From assembly GCA_041583495.1 (NCBI GenBank), contig JBFHFS010000083.1, forward strand, positions 1 to 17,896: a stretch of 17,896 bases of DNA, written 5' to 3'. Both the position numbers and the translations under genes were made by a program. Origin of the DNA: JBFHFS01 sp041583495. Lineage in GTDB: Bacteria; Bacteroidota; Bacteroidia; Bacteroidales; Marinilabiliaceae. The notes under the pieces are model-generated. The model was not told where the DNA came from, ran no database searches, and saw nothing but the letters and a program-made list of their open reading frames with translations. Below, piece after piece: positions 6,301-14,600 of the stretch; position 1 is the stretch's first letter, and the number at the start of each line of letters is the position of its first letter.

Positions 6301-8546
6301 TAGCACTGATTCATGCCTGGGAAAAAGACACCCTGGCCAGGGAGACGGCCGATGTTACCCAAAAGAAGATCCATTATCAATTAAGCAATCATCTGGGCTC
6401 GGCATCACTCGAGTTGGATGAGAATGGAGAGGTGATTAATTACGAGGAGTACTTCCCTTACGGTGGCACTTCCTTTATTGCCGGACGTAATCGGCGGGAT
6501 ATTGATCTCAAAAGCTATCGCTATTCCGGAAAAGAGCGGGACGACTTTACCGGCCTTTATTATTTTGGATACCGGTACTACGCCCATTGGATTGGTGGTT
6601 GGATGAATCCCGACCCTCTTGGACCCGAAGATTCAGAAAACCTCTATCTGTATGTTCAAAATAACCCGATAAACCTCACCGACCCCAACGGGTTGAGTTC
6701 CACGGTACGCATTCGAATGCTTTCATCCACCGCATCATTGCCCGAAGAGTTGCAGGAGAGTGCTTCTGCCACTGGTAATGTGTTTTTTGTTGAAGGAATT
6801 GATGAACGGTACAACTATACCTTTGGTGAGATAGTTGAGATAGCACGTGAACAAGGAAAAGAGATTCAGGTTTATGACCGGGAAGCTACTGCAAGATTTT
6901 TCCGGTTTATGGAAGACAGCTCCGATGCCAATTACCAGGCCTACCTTGGATTAATGTATGATATTGAGGAGGGCCTTGAAGCACAACATGCAGACAGCGA
7001 TTTCTTGATTCAATGGCATGAGATGCGTTCTGATGAACCACCCGCACCATCGGATGAATCGGATGACTCAGAAACAACTGCTGACGATCCTAATGCTTCC
7101 GGTGCTGGCCAGAATAATGAAGAGCCAGGTGAAGGCAATACACCGGGCCGATCGGGCCGATCCAGACGAAGAGACGAAAGCAATTCTCAACGGACCAACA
7201 ATGGGACCCGTAATGGCAGCACACGCGGTAACAGCCACCGAAACCGACCCGGCTCCAGGAATGGCAGTCGTGACGGCCGGCAAGGGGGTGACCCCAATGG
7301 CTCTAATGGTGGACAACCCGGAGGACAAGTAGGTGGCCAGGTAGGGGGTAGCCCGGATGGAAATGTGAGTGGACAGCCCGGAGGGGAGGGGAGTGAAAAT
7401 GTTCCGGGGACTCCCGGAGGGACCTCTGTCGACTCTGGAAATGGCTCACCTGACGGGGCTACCGGCAACCAGGGCGGTGGCAACGATGGTCAACCTGGGG
7501 AAAGGCCTCCCGGTGAAGGACAGGTGGATTGGGGTAGTCCGGCAGGCGGCAATCCCGATATAACCGATGAAGAACCGTCCTGGTGGCAGCGTGGGTTGCT
7601 GGCTATGGCTGGTGCCGTCTTTTCTATTGCCAATATTTTTGTGGAAGCCGGTAAGCAGTTGGTCGATCTCGTGGGCCTTTCTACTCAGTGCCTTGGCATT
7701 GCCACCGGCTGGTACGAATACGACCACGAGGTGGTCAGCGGTATTGGCCTGGCAGCCCAGTCGGGTCAAAGCACCGGCGATATTTTCCGCAATATGGGCC
7801 AGGGTATCATTGAAACGCCTTCGCGCGCCTGGGCCGCCGCCGAACGGGGAGACTGGTTTGGATTTGGTTCGGAAAGCATGAACCTGTATATGCTGGGCCG
7901 GAGTGCAGCAGGCGCCCCTAGAGCGGTGGCGTCTATTGGAAGAACCTCTCTGGCCGTTGGACGATCAGGTGTGAGGCTGGCTGCCTCAGGCTTAAGAAAT
8001 ATGCGAGGAGCAGCAGCTTCATTATTAAGACGTTCACAAAAAAATGTGTCCGTAAATAGCAGCTCAAGTGGATTGAGTGGTGCCGTGAATAAAGGACAAG
8101 GAACGGTTGGTGTCTCCGTTGATGGAAAGACTATTAATGTCCCTGTGGAAAGAGTTAACTGCGGTTATTGCTCTGTTGCCAGTCAATCATCTGTTGGAGG
8201 AAATTCTACTGCAATAGCAAGAATCACAGGTACTTTGGAGGGGCCTTCCAATGTCCCAAATTTATTGCGAAACATGGGGATGTATGATGCTGCCAGTACG
8301 CGGTTAGGGCTGCTCCCCCATGAAGCGCTGCAATATATGCGCAGTTTTCCGAGAGGTACCAAGTTCGTATTAAGGCATGATTTTTCCCCAAGTGCTGTGA
8401 TGACTCATGCTATTTCCGCAACCAGAACACTTTTTGGAATAAGAATTCGGGATTTTCAAGCAGGTTTCTTTTCCCGACAAAGGTTTTCAGGTATTGATGC
8501 CACTGCCACAAGCGTGGATGTGTTCCCTACCTATATTCCTAAATAA
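348..8546 (+). CDS. Fused TcB-TcC Tc-toxin cocoon protein with papain-fold toxin C-terminus
   Basis: This 2732-residue protein combines the TcB and TcC subunits, which Photorhabdus encodes as separate TcdB and TccC. Residues 1 to about 345 form the SpvB domain (LSLHYSSSGRNSVFGLGW). Residues 370-640 hold propeller repeats of FG-GAP/VCBS type (FDQDGN, VDADGFPDLV, MTGDGLPDQV). TcdB midN lies at about 700-785 and midC at about 880-1010. RHS/YD repeats run from about 1290 to 2040 (YDALGR, YDPVGN). The RHS core ends at DPNGL, residues 2112-2116. Residues 2117-2732 are the variable toxin region. From the family, the protein forms a hollow shell that encloses its own cleaved C-terminus and docks on TcA. 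GTG at 348 is the only start after the in-frame TAA at 330-332, and its N-terminus aligns with the known TcdB beginning, so the gene looks complete. It has no Shine-Dalgarno site. It is followed after 119 bases by its TcA partner. No frameshift is seen. The family call is very secure, the exact start less so. Confidence 0.95.
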   Translation: MEFSGVNIQELQLSHSVDVNASTGSLSAQVDIPLPQGRAGFSPALSLHYSSSGRNSVFGLGWSLNGLPFIGVDTTKGLPKYDGSDNFAFNGANRLVPVLLKAGVAWQPRVDQNSNFHIYYYRPENEFAFIRFEKWVSKASGEIHWRTRTKNDTVSVYGAASGGLTRIFDPENPHKVFLWLLEAQYDGHGNAIHYHYKAESGEDVNSLVSYETGRLRKFNATGYAQRYPDRIIYGNTRPMQPDTPTPTGNKWLFEVALDYGEYSARPFTDSQSAAGTTRAARPDPFSAYNAGFEIRTYRLCKRIFIWHHFDELSTPTSLTGIFECTYDEHEVGTTLQSMTYTGVRRDLTTGNYSEKSLPALRFNYSQPQIGNSFRGIVQETNENLPQGLNHVGTRMADLLGEGLPGILTETSTGWYYKPNVGNGTFGRQKIVINKPSQSTGTFALGDFDQDGNINLFSLQGRMAGYYEYNREKEKWSGFNALQNIPRTGVSKLIDVDADGFPDLVVEQEDKITCYPFKGKEGFGKPYEFSKPRTNGVAYAPTIGEDHSLDYFLTDMTGDGLPDQVRIQNGRVEYFPNLGNGHFGQSVVMENAPVIDFETSFDAGRIRLYDLEGTGTADVIYLGNGELRYWYNAAGNKFVEGGTITGLPYIDNISTANILDFLGNGTPCLVWSNTLSHLQYSTLQYLELTDGIKPRLLKSVENSMGKEIRIEYGYSARHYLEAQKNGTPWISGIPSHFTVVDKKVVIDHITNTTFTARYSYKDGYYDGGERTFVTFGLTEQYDTEQYAAAAPGTGNEAARTSCLKSWFHSGLFGWNAQKTARFYQKDAAQSLLTAQRFEQNEALESNDFENGYRSLAGRMIRQELFPVTPNGVAAEHPFEVTQNAYCIRKLQPKAGSHDSCFFAYQSEVVSSNYEEQSDDPRITHHLTLAVNAYGDVEKEVSLSYARRSGVANRHPDQCKDLITAAVRSFVPVDQPGRYLAGLSYESKGFEINHIDHPPDSFLLWSDVLPLFEALIAGALPFDQPLPVGGVSRARLVSWNRTLFWNDAFDDVLPPGQTGAPAFVHHEEAACFNDNTISNAFGGKVITAMLSAGHEGNYLQREGYWWQRMPVNHYKDINAFFSLDREEREAGNITQHKYDPYHLSIVEVIDALGNVSKSEIDYNRIEPFRVTDPNDNVTEVLFDALGVAIASFQSGSVLDESGTLQKYGSSGIAGYSPRADESFVNILANPQTYVQQADRFLYYDLNSWRDENKPLRSLVIARENLIHNGIGAVDNTLSSQLAIAYQDGFGRTLQSKQKVESGSAIKRKADGTLDMDAAGEPVVENSAERWLVSGHVVYNNKQEPVRQFEPFFSPLAAFENDVVLETLGVSSQNYYDAVGRLYRTDFPNNTFSEVRFSPWEVISYDENDTVDRSFYKEVRELLPNDDPEKMALDRSLAHKETPTIVKLDPLGREIVTIRTNNDGSVRKVDQSFDINGHIVKTTDARDLPAFEYQWDMLGRLLYEKSLDAGEKWSFPNNLDHTIHLWDSKNSHQRMEYDRLDRAVSIKVDDPTGFNQVTEKFIYGEDPGLTQTQERNLRGQLVKHYDQGGTREVLRFTPQGLPLRMERKLCDQVSGEPDWTNPAAVALGADTFVSKYTYDALGRTIRQDLPDQTTRRYIFKKSGAVDKVLVSTADGRMLDVELLKGTFYDANGMRLEALLGNEVSLNYTYDEATFRMTRLFARGRNGTPRTYQDLRYTYDPVGNLVYCLDHAQQSAPTMPHLISGLNVSTHSTFEYDALYQLKTATGRVHQALLANDYADRSRENGLPPDWAKGTRHISLNNGAAIERYTRHYSYDVSGNIQSIQHNGASRNWTRQLWVSPTSNRSLPLNDMNGAAISNPESRFDSNGNCLFMPHLRNITWNYRNNIAKAVVIDRSAQGKPNDEELYVYGGDGMRLRKITQRLVDVANDVVELTEKIYLDGCEVKRISRGGNEILKRFTSHITDGTNNIALIHAWEKDTLARETADVTQKKIHYQLSNHLGSASLELDENGEVINYEEYFPYGGTSFIAGRNRRDIDLKSYRYSGKERDDFTGLYYFGYRYYAHWIGGWMNPDPLGPEDSENLYLYVQNNPINLTDPNGLSSTVRIRMLSSTASLPEELQESASATGNVFFVEGIDERYNYTFGEIVEIAREQGKEIQVYDREATARFFRFMEDSSDANYQAYLGLMYDIEEGLEAQHADSDFLIQWHEMRSDEPPAPSDESDDSETTADDPNASGAGQNNEEPGEGNTPGRSGRSRRRDESNSQRTNNGTRNGSTRGNSHRNRPGSRNGSRDGRQGGDPNGSNGGQPGGQVGGQVGGSPDGNVSGQPGGEGSENVPGTPGGTSVDSGNGSPDGATGNQGGGNDGQPGERPPGEGQVDWGSPAGGNPDITDEEPSWWQRGLLAMAGAVFSIANIFVEAGKQLVDLVGLSTQCLGIATGWYEYDHEVVSGIGLAAQSGQSTGDIFRNMGQGIIETPSRAWAAAERGDWFGFGSESMNLYMLGRSAAGAPRAVASIGRTSLAVGRSGVRLAASGLRNMRGAAASLLRRSQKNVSVNSSSSGLSGAVNKGQGTVGVSVDGKTINVPVERVNCGYCSVASQSSVGGNSTAIARITGTLEGPSNVPNLLRNMGMYDAASTRLGLLPHEALQYMRSFPRGTKFVLRHDFSPSAVMTHAISATRTLFGIRIRDFQAGFFSRQRFSGIDATATSVDVFPTYIPK
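6573..6695 (+). other. RHS core autoprotease motif and predicted toxin release site
   Basis: The RHS core contains Arg2076 (GYRYY), Asp2089 (NPDPLG) and Asp2112 (LTDPNGL). The spacings Arg+13 = Asp and Asp+23 = Asp match R650, D663 and D686 of the YenC2 aspartyl autoprotease as I recall them. By homology, cleavage is expected after Leu2116, freeing residues 2117-2732 inside the cocoon. The presence of all three residues suggests that release is intact. Confidence 0.8.
7059..7571 (+). repeat. Arg/Gly/Pro/Gln-rich low-complexity spacer (residues 2238-2408)
   Basis: The segment opens acidic and Ser/Asp/Glu-rich. It turns strongly basic at about 2267-2315 (GRSGRSRRR, then repeated RNGS/RGNS/SRNG units). 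It then becomes collagen-like, rich in GGQ, PGG and PDG (GGQPGGQVGGQVGG). At the DNA level, short units such as ggacaacccggagg and ggacagcccggagg recur imperfectly. It is predicted to be disordered. It may be a flexible linker between toxin domains, or it may help a long payload thread through the channel. Both roles are inference. Confidence 0.7.
7593..7713 (+). other. Hydrophobic helical segment in the toxin region (residues 2416-2456)
   Basis: Directly after a WW-containing acidic patch, the protein runs GLLAMAGAVFSIANIFVEAG and then QLVDLVGLSTQCLGIATGW, two hydrophobic or amphipathic stretches separated by a lysine. A membrane-active or pretoxin role is possible. A buried helix pair of a soluble domain is equally possible. 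Confidence 0.4.
8130..8543 (+). other. Papain-fold, deamidase-like toxin domain (residues 2595-2732)
   Basis: The last 138 residues contain NCGYCSVA with Cys2605 and Cys2608, THAIS with His2687, and IRIRDFQAG with Asp2702 and Gln2704. This order (NCxxC, then HAxxA, then a strand ending in D-x-Q-x-G) is typical of the polymorphic-toxin papain-like group (Tox-PL, annotated as papain fold toxin/glutamine deamidase). The His-Asp distance of 15 equals that of Pasteurella PMT C3 (H1205/D1220) and Salmonella SseI (H216/D231), as I recall those residues. The Cys-His distance of 82 (or 79) is longer than in PMT, and which Cys is the nucleophile is uncertain. The activity could be deamidation, transglutamination or proteolysis. 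The target is unknown. Confidence 0.6.
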
Positions 8547-8566
8547 GAACCATAGGAGTGAACCTT

Positions 8567-8592
8567 TGCCTGACCAGGCATCAGCTTTTTTT
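8567..8592 (+). terminator. Weak terminator-like hairpin after TcB-TcC
   Basis: The stem TGCCT/AGGCA with loop GACC (8567-8580) lies 20 bases after the TAA, and a run of seven T at 8586-8592 follows five bases later. The stem is short and separated from the T run, so termination is probably partial. TcA 75 bases on could be read through or have its own promoter. Confidence 0.4.
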
Positions 8593-8630
8593 CGGTTGTT
8601 AGGTCTTTGGGATTCAGCGGTTAACAATAC

Positions 8631-8637
8631 GGAGGAA
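8631..8637 (+). promoter_or_regulatory. GGAGGAA, misplaced Shine-Dalgarno-like site before TcA
   Basis: A strong GGAGGAA lies in the leader, but the GGAGG core ends 30 bases before the ATG at 8666, too far for ordinary pairing. An in-frame TAA at 8657-8659 means no earlier start of the TcA frame can use it. The leader between them is A-rich, as is common in Bacteroidota. The site may be a chance match or the trace of another start. Confidence 0.25.
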
Positions 8638-8665
8638 TAAAAATAAGCAATAAATATAACAAACC

Positions 8666-11600
8666 ATGAACAAGCAAGACCTTATCAGATTGGAAAAGAT
8701 GGCGTCTTACACGCCCAAAGAGATAGAAAAGAAACAGCCGGCATTTTTTAAAACGATAGGTGAGTTGGCGGGTGCAACGCTTAAGATTTCGATAGAATCG
8801 ATACTTAAGGGGGCTCCAAAGTCGGTGAAAGATAATATGGCGAAGATCGATTTCTCACCCAAAACGCTTGGCAGTCAGGATGTGAGGTCGATCTTGTCGA
8901 AATCACTTTTAGGAGGCCGTCTTTCGGCGGAAAAAAAGAAGAAGATAGAGGCCGATCTGGTTAAGGTGCCCGAGTTGGGTAAGCTCGATGATGTTTTGCA
9001 ACCCAATATACCCATCCTCATCAATCCCGCCTTTCAGAAAGATCTTGCTAAGGCCCGGGTGTATCGGTTAAGCGACCTCTCGGGTCTGTCGCAGGCTAAA
9101 ACTGATAAGGCGCTAGGGAAAGGTTTAAGCCTTCAGAACCTATCGGACGGCAAGCTTGGAGCCTTAGTTAAAGATAAAATCTTTACCAGCAAAGAAGCCA
9201 AGGAGTTGGGGCTCGCCTCAAACCTTTATTCCCTCTTTGATGCCAGCTTTGAGCTGGCTGAACACGTCAAGAAAGCCAAAACGGTTCAGTCGCTGGAAGA
9301 CCTTATCCCTTTGAAACGAGCCGATTGGCTTACTCTGGTTCAGGACTCTAAAGTAGAACTACCAAAAGACTTGAAGCCAGGTGATTATGCAGAAATTCTC
9401 TATAAGAAGGTGGAAAGTCTGTTTCCTGATAAAGTTCTGGTTTACCGAGCGGGTGGGGTAAAGGCTTCTGCTGTATCGAAAGAACTGAAAACATTAAAGC
9501 CGTTATTCGAGAATAATTCAAAGGTCTTTGGTTTTACCTCCTTTGATGAACTAAAAGCCGGTTCTGTTTCTGCTGCTGAAAAAAAGAAGCTGAAAGCCGC
9601 CTACGAAAGTGTTGATCGTATCTCAAAGCTGAATCCGGGATTAAAGTTAGGTGATCTGCTTAATGATAAAAACCTGAGCGAGCTTGAAAGAGGCAATCAA
9701 TTGGTTAAAAGAACCGGGTTGCTGAGTCAATTCATTAAGAATAATCCAGACGTTAACTATCTGGCTCTTCAATATACCCATGACAGTGAAGATGTAAAAG
9801 GCCTCAATTTTCAAGGCTTCAGTTCTGAGGAAAAAGCGATGGTTCTTAACTCGGTGAAATCGTATCAACGGGTATATTCTTTTACCGCCGACGTGGAACA
9901 TACCGAGGCTATTATGGCTGCAGGGTTTCATTCGGCTTATCATATTACTTCCGTGACTTTAACCGAGTTTATTGGGGCCACTCATCTGGAAACGGCTGTT
10001 GCTACGCGTTACTTCGAAAATGCGCACATGGCCATTATACGTACCACTGGCGTGATGGGTTCCATTCTTGATAACCTTACGGGCAGTTTCGACTGGACTG
10101 CTGTGGGTAATACAGGGCCATCGGTTAAAGAGTATCTGAAAAAAATTCCTGGGTATCAGGACTTGTTTGGCGAATTGGCCTTTTGTGATTGTGAACACTG
10201 TCAGTCTATCTACTCTCCGGCTGCTTATTTTGTTGACCTCATGCAGTTTGTGGAAAGATATATTATAAAGAAGCATTTTGTGGGAACGAAGGCCAATAAT
10301 GTGCTGAATCTGAAGGTGAGGAGGCCCGATTTGTGGGCACTTCCCCTTACCTGTGAAAATACCACCACTCTGGTGCCTTATCTGGAAATTATAAATGAAA
10401 TACTGGAGACCTTTATTGCTACTAAAAAAGGGTTTACCGGTGATCTGAGCGACCCCAAAGCCCTGGGAGAATTTGTTTATAAGAAAGAGATTGCGCTCGA
10501 AAAACCTGGTGCGTGGAAAAACAATGTACATGGTTTTGATCAGCCGTTTCACCTTCCCCTGGAGTCGGTCTCTACCTATCTGGGTCATTTTGAAAAGAGT
10601 AGGGCAGATATAGCTCATCTTCTGGAGGAGCCGCCACAGGAGATTGCCAAAGCTTTGCTTAAGTTGTCAACAAAGGAGTTTCAGCTCATCACTGTCCCTG
10701 ATGTCACCCCGGCATTTCTGAAGAGAGTTTACGGCATCGCTTTTAGTGTTACTTCGGGTAAGATCAGCCCCTTTGATGTGCAAAAGCTTTTGAAGCCCAT
10801 GGGGGTAACCCGCAAGGAGCTGGGAAGGCTGCTGAAAAGTCGCTTTATTACTAATGACGGTGCTGATAATATCATCATAAAGGGTGAAAAAAGAGATTCT
10901 GAAAGCATTCAAAATGACATAGAAAGAGTAAAGAATCTCACCTTCAGTGCGCTTGATCGGATTCATCGATTTGTGCGTCTTTGGCGCAAAACCTCCTGGA
11001 GCATTGAAGAGCTGGATTTGGTTTTGACCCAGATTCAATTTTCCGGAGCAGCTGCAGGCATCGATCCCGATAGTGTGACCACCATTGGCCGACTGATGCA
11101 ACTGCAGGAGAACCTGGATGTGTCTGTTGAAGTATTAAGTGCTATCTGGCACCGCATTCCCGAGGTGGAAATGAAGGCAGATGATCTGTCCCTATTGGAT
11201 GCTTTGTTCAATCACGAGGATGTAGTTGCTACCGAAGGGAGGTATCCCCAAAATACGACGGTCTTTATTCATCCTGCCCTTGTCGTGGATCAGTCCACTG
11301 TGGCTGCTGATTTTTCATCCGCCAGGCTTATGGATGCCTTCAACCTGTCGGATGCCGACGTATTATTGCTCATTCAACATTTGGCGGTGCCGTTGGGAAT
11401 CACCGACATCGGGTCCGCAGCAGAGGCAGACCGGGGTTTTTCATTGTCAGTGGCCAACCTCTCGCTTCTCTATCGGCATGCTAAATTAGCTGAAATCATG
11501 AAGCTCTCCATTGATGAGCTTTTTCAGATGTTACAATTGATACCTGCCATACCAAATGATTTTCTTGAGAGCATCAATGCTATTTTTGCACTTAGAGAAT

Positions 11601-14600
11601 TTTACCATTGGTGGAAATCTACTACTTTCACATTGGACGATATCCATTTTATGATAGAAAGTTCAGGGGTTATGCATCCCGAAAACTTTAGCAGCAAAGA
11701 GGAAATCACAGCAAAAGTTATAGCCCAAACGAAACAGAGTAATGCGTTACTCTTTGCCGATACTCTCTTTGCCTATTTCGATGATGTGACCGAGGAACAG
11801 TCCCGGGCCATCATTGGGGCCAACACCTCCTTGGCAGAGTTATCGCCCGATGGAGTCAACTATTGGTTGAAGCCAGCCTTTAATCCCGGCACGGCAATTA
11901 CAGTTCCGGGGGGAGTCTCCAGGTCCGAACCGGAGTTGCGAGCTGTTTTGGCGAAGTATCATCCAGGTTACCTGATTCCTTTTCAACTATCAGGTTCTCT
12001 GGGTCTTTCGGAGGCTTCTCTGGGCCTATTGATTACTGCTCTGGGCGCGGATCTTGATGCCGATGCCTATACCCTCGAGTTACAGGGTGTTACCGATCCG
12101 CCCGCAGCCATTCTCTCACTTGTGGAGAAATTACTGCCTCTAAGTATCCTATTTAAAGGAAAAAAGTTTGAAGACGATGTGATTAGCTGGGTCTTGACTC
12201 ACAGATCTATTTTTGAGATGGCAGATATGGATAATCTGTCTGTCGATAGTATTCAGAAGCTGCTTGTGTTTATGTTGTATGTCACCAGCAATGACTCCGG
12301 GGAGACGAATATTGAACAGTTGGATGAGGTTCTGGGGGCCTTTACTGCTGGGACTCAATTCCAGACCGCAGATCCCGATAAGCTGGCTGCTATTCTAAAA
12401 ACAGAAGCTACGTTGTTGGCCTCTATACATCCCGTGGTGGGTAGTTCGGCCAATGCTATTACTGCCTTAAACCGCTACAAACAATTTGCGGGTATCTGTA
12501 GCTTATTAGGTGTGGGTGCCGATGTATTGCCCAAAATCGTGTCGGAACAATATGAGGTGTTGTCTGAAGCAACTCTTGCCATGTTGGCCGCTTTTAGAGC
12601 CAAGTACCCCCGGGAGGACGAGCGGAAGGAGAAACTGGAGCCCTACCAGGATAAATTGCGTGGTCAAAAGAGGGCTGCCCTCACCACTTATCTGATTCAT
12701 TCGGGCTTCCCACAGTTTGAAAATAACAATGATCTGTTTCATTATTTCCTGATTGATACTGAGTTAGAGGGGTGCGCCCGGACCTCCCGGTTGGTAGCGG
12801 CTACCATGAGTCTTCAACTCTACATTCATCGGGTGTTGTTAAATCTAGAACAAGATGATCAGGAACCCGGGACTGTTGGTCGGGTGCATGTGCAAGCCGA
12901 CGACATTCCAGGGGACGAATGGGATTGGAGAAAGAACTACCGGGTTTGGGAAGCCAACCGGAAGGTGTTTCTCTATCCTGAAAATTACATCGAACCGGAC
13001 CTGAGAGACAATAAATCGCCTCTCTTCGAGGAGTTGGAATCTGAACTTCTGCAACAGGAGATCAACGCCGATACTGTGCTGGATGCATACGGAAAATATA
13101 TGCGGGGCTTCGACGAAGTGGCGCACCTGAAGATTGCCGGCACCTATCACGAAAAAGATGAAGAGAGTGAAACCGATGTGCTGCATCTTTTTGGCGTTAC
13201 AGCCGACGAACCTCCCGTTTTCTACTACCGAAAGGTTGAAAACATTTATTATTCGGAGGTGAACGATAACCGCGGTGTGGTATGGGGCCCCTGGCAAAAA
13301 ATTAGCGTGCAGATTCCGGTGCGTAAGGTCGCACCGGTAGTTTTCAATGGGAGGCTACATATTTTCTGGGTAAAGGTAACCACCCTTACCAACACGGTTT
13401 TCGATAACAACCGCTCACTTTTTACAGGGTACAGTCATAAATTCTCTATTGAATTTACCACGCTCAAACTGGATAAAAGCTGGACACCCCCACAAAAGTT
13501 GAATCTGAAAGATGCTCCGCCATTTTCGGGCAACGGCGTGATTCACGATCCGCTTGCCGATGAATCAGAGAAAGGGGAATTGCAGAATCAACTGCACAAC
13601 ATACTCCGCTCTTTTCCATTTTTTGATTTTTCGGGTATTAATAATGCAATTAGAGACTTGAAAACACCCCGTTATGATGTAAAACCTCATTATGAGCCTG
13701 TTGATGAATATACCCTCTCTGGCTTTTTGTGGGATCAGGTATTTCCAACGGTTCGAAATCAAATGCTCATATTAACCGGGGTGGGTTACCAAATGCGGGC
13801 AGCCATTGATTTTTATGATCTGGCTATTCGGAATCGGGGCATTCCCCTTCGAAGTGAGAGCCCGGATCCCGTTCAGGAACAGATCACAATAGCTATTGAT
13901 AAACCGGGTAAAATACTTGTGAAACAGAATCGAGACTTGTTTAGAGCGGCCTCTCCACCTCTTCAGCTTTTCGACCATTATGCCTTTGGCAGCTTGTTGG
14001 TCAATGCCCGTGCGTCGGATGACCTTTTGAAAAGACATTGGCATGAGGTGACGCTAAACAATAGCTTTGTTGATGTGACTCACGATCAAAAAATTGCTAC
14101 CCTCAAACAAGGTTCTTCTGTCCAAATTATCAATGGAGCCTATGGCGATGCTGTGATCGACGACCAGGGCGACCTGTTGTTGCTGCAGGGAACGCCGGTG
14201 GAAGGTGACGGGTTTATTCTCAAGAGATTAGGGACTACCTTGAGTGAAACAATTACCCGCACCCTGTTTACGAGTGGAGTAGATACCGCCCTGGATATTA
14301 AAACGCAAAAAGCGCTGAAGGAAGCCCCGGTGACTCTTGCCATCACCCACGACAGGATTGAGAACCTGGTAGTTGAAGATAAAATCGATTTTGCGGGGCC
14401 TTATGGTACATATTACCGGGAGATATTCTTCCACATTCCCTTCCTTTTGGCCAACCATCTGAACAGCCAGGGCAAATATGCCGAGGCTCAAAAGTGGTAT
14501 CACTACATTTTTAATCCTTCGGCTACCGAGGTAATAGATTTCTCCGACCCGACTTTAACGGTTGATCAGAAGAAGAAGATGTCGTTGGATCGTAACTGGC

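Larger units (their letters stand above)
6696..8543 (+). other. Hypervariable toxin region, 616 residues
   Basis: This is the C-terminal part of the TcB-TcC protein after the predicted cleavage site. In order it has four segments. Residues 2117 to about 2235 are a compact, rather acidic region without a recognised family. Residues 2238-2408 are a low-complexity Arg/Gly-rich spacer. Residues 2416 to about 2560 start with a hydrophobic segment and continue into Gly/Ala-rich sequence. Residues 2595-2732 are the papain-fold domain. Known TccC variable regions are usually about 250-300 residues, so this payload is roughly twice the normal length. Only the last part resembles a known catalytic fold. 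Confidence 0.75.

Noticed and set aside
7187..7483. Minus-strand Pro-rich open frame opposite the Gly-rich spacer
   Set aside because: It is the complement of Gly-rich codons: GGN codons on the plus strand read as Pro-rich on the minus strand. It has no gene-like features and lies wholly inside the toxin gene.
8547..8665. Immunity gene between the toxin tail and TcA
   Set aside because: The 119-base gap has no frame of useful length. Tc toxins normally act on eukaryotic cells and do not need a cognate immunity gene.
10184..10201. CxCxxC (Cys507, Cys509, Cys512 of TcA) as a novel metal site
   Set aside because: A similar Cys-rich motif before SPAAY is part of the VRP1 signature of this family. 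It is worth noting but not new.
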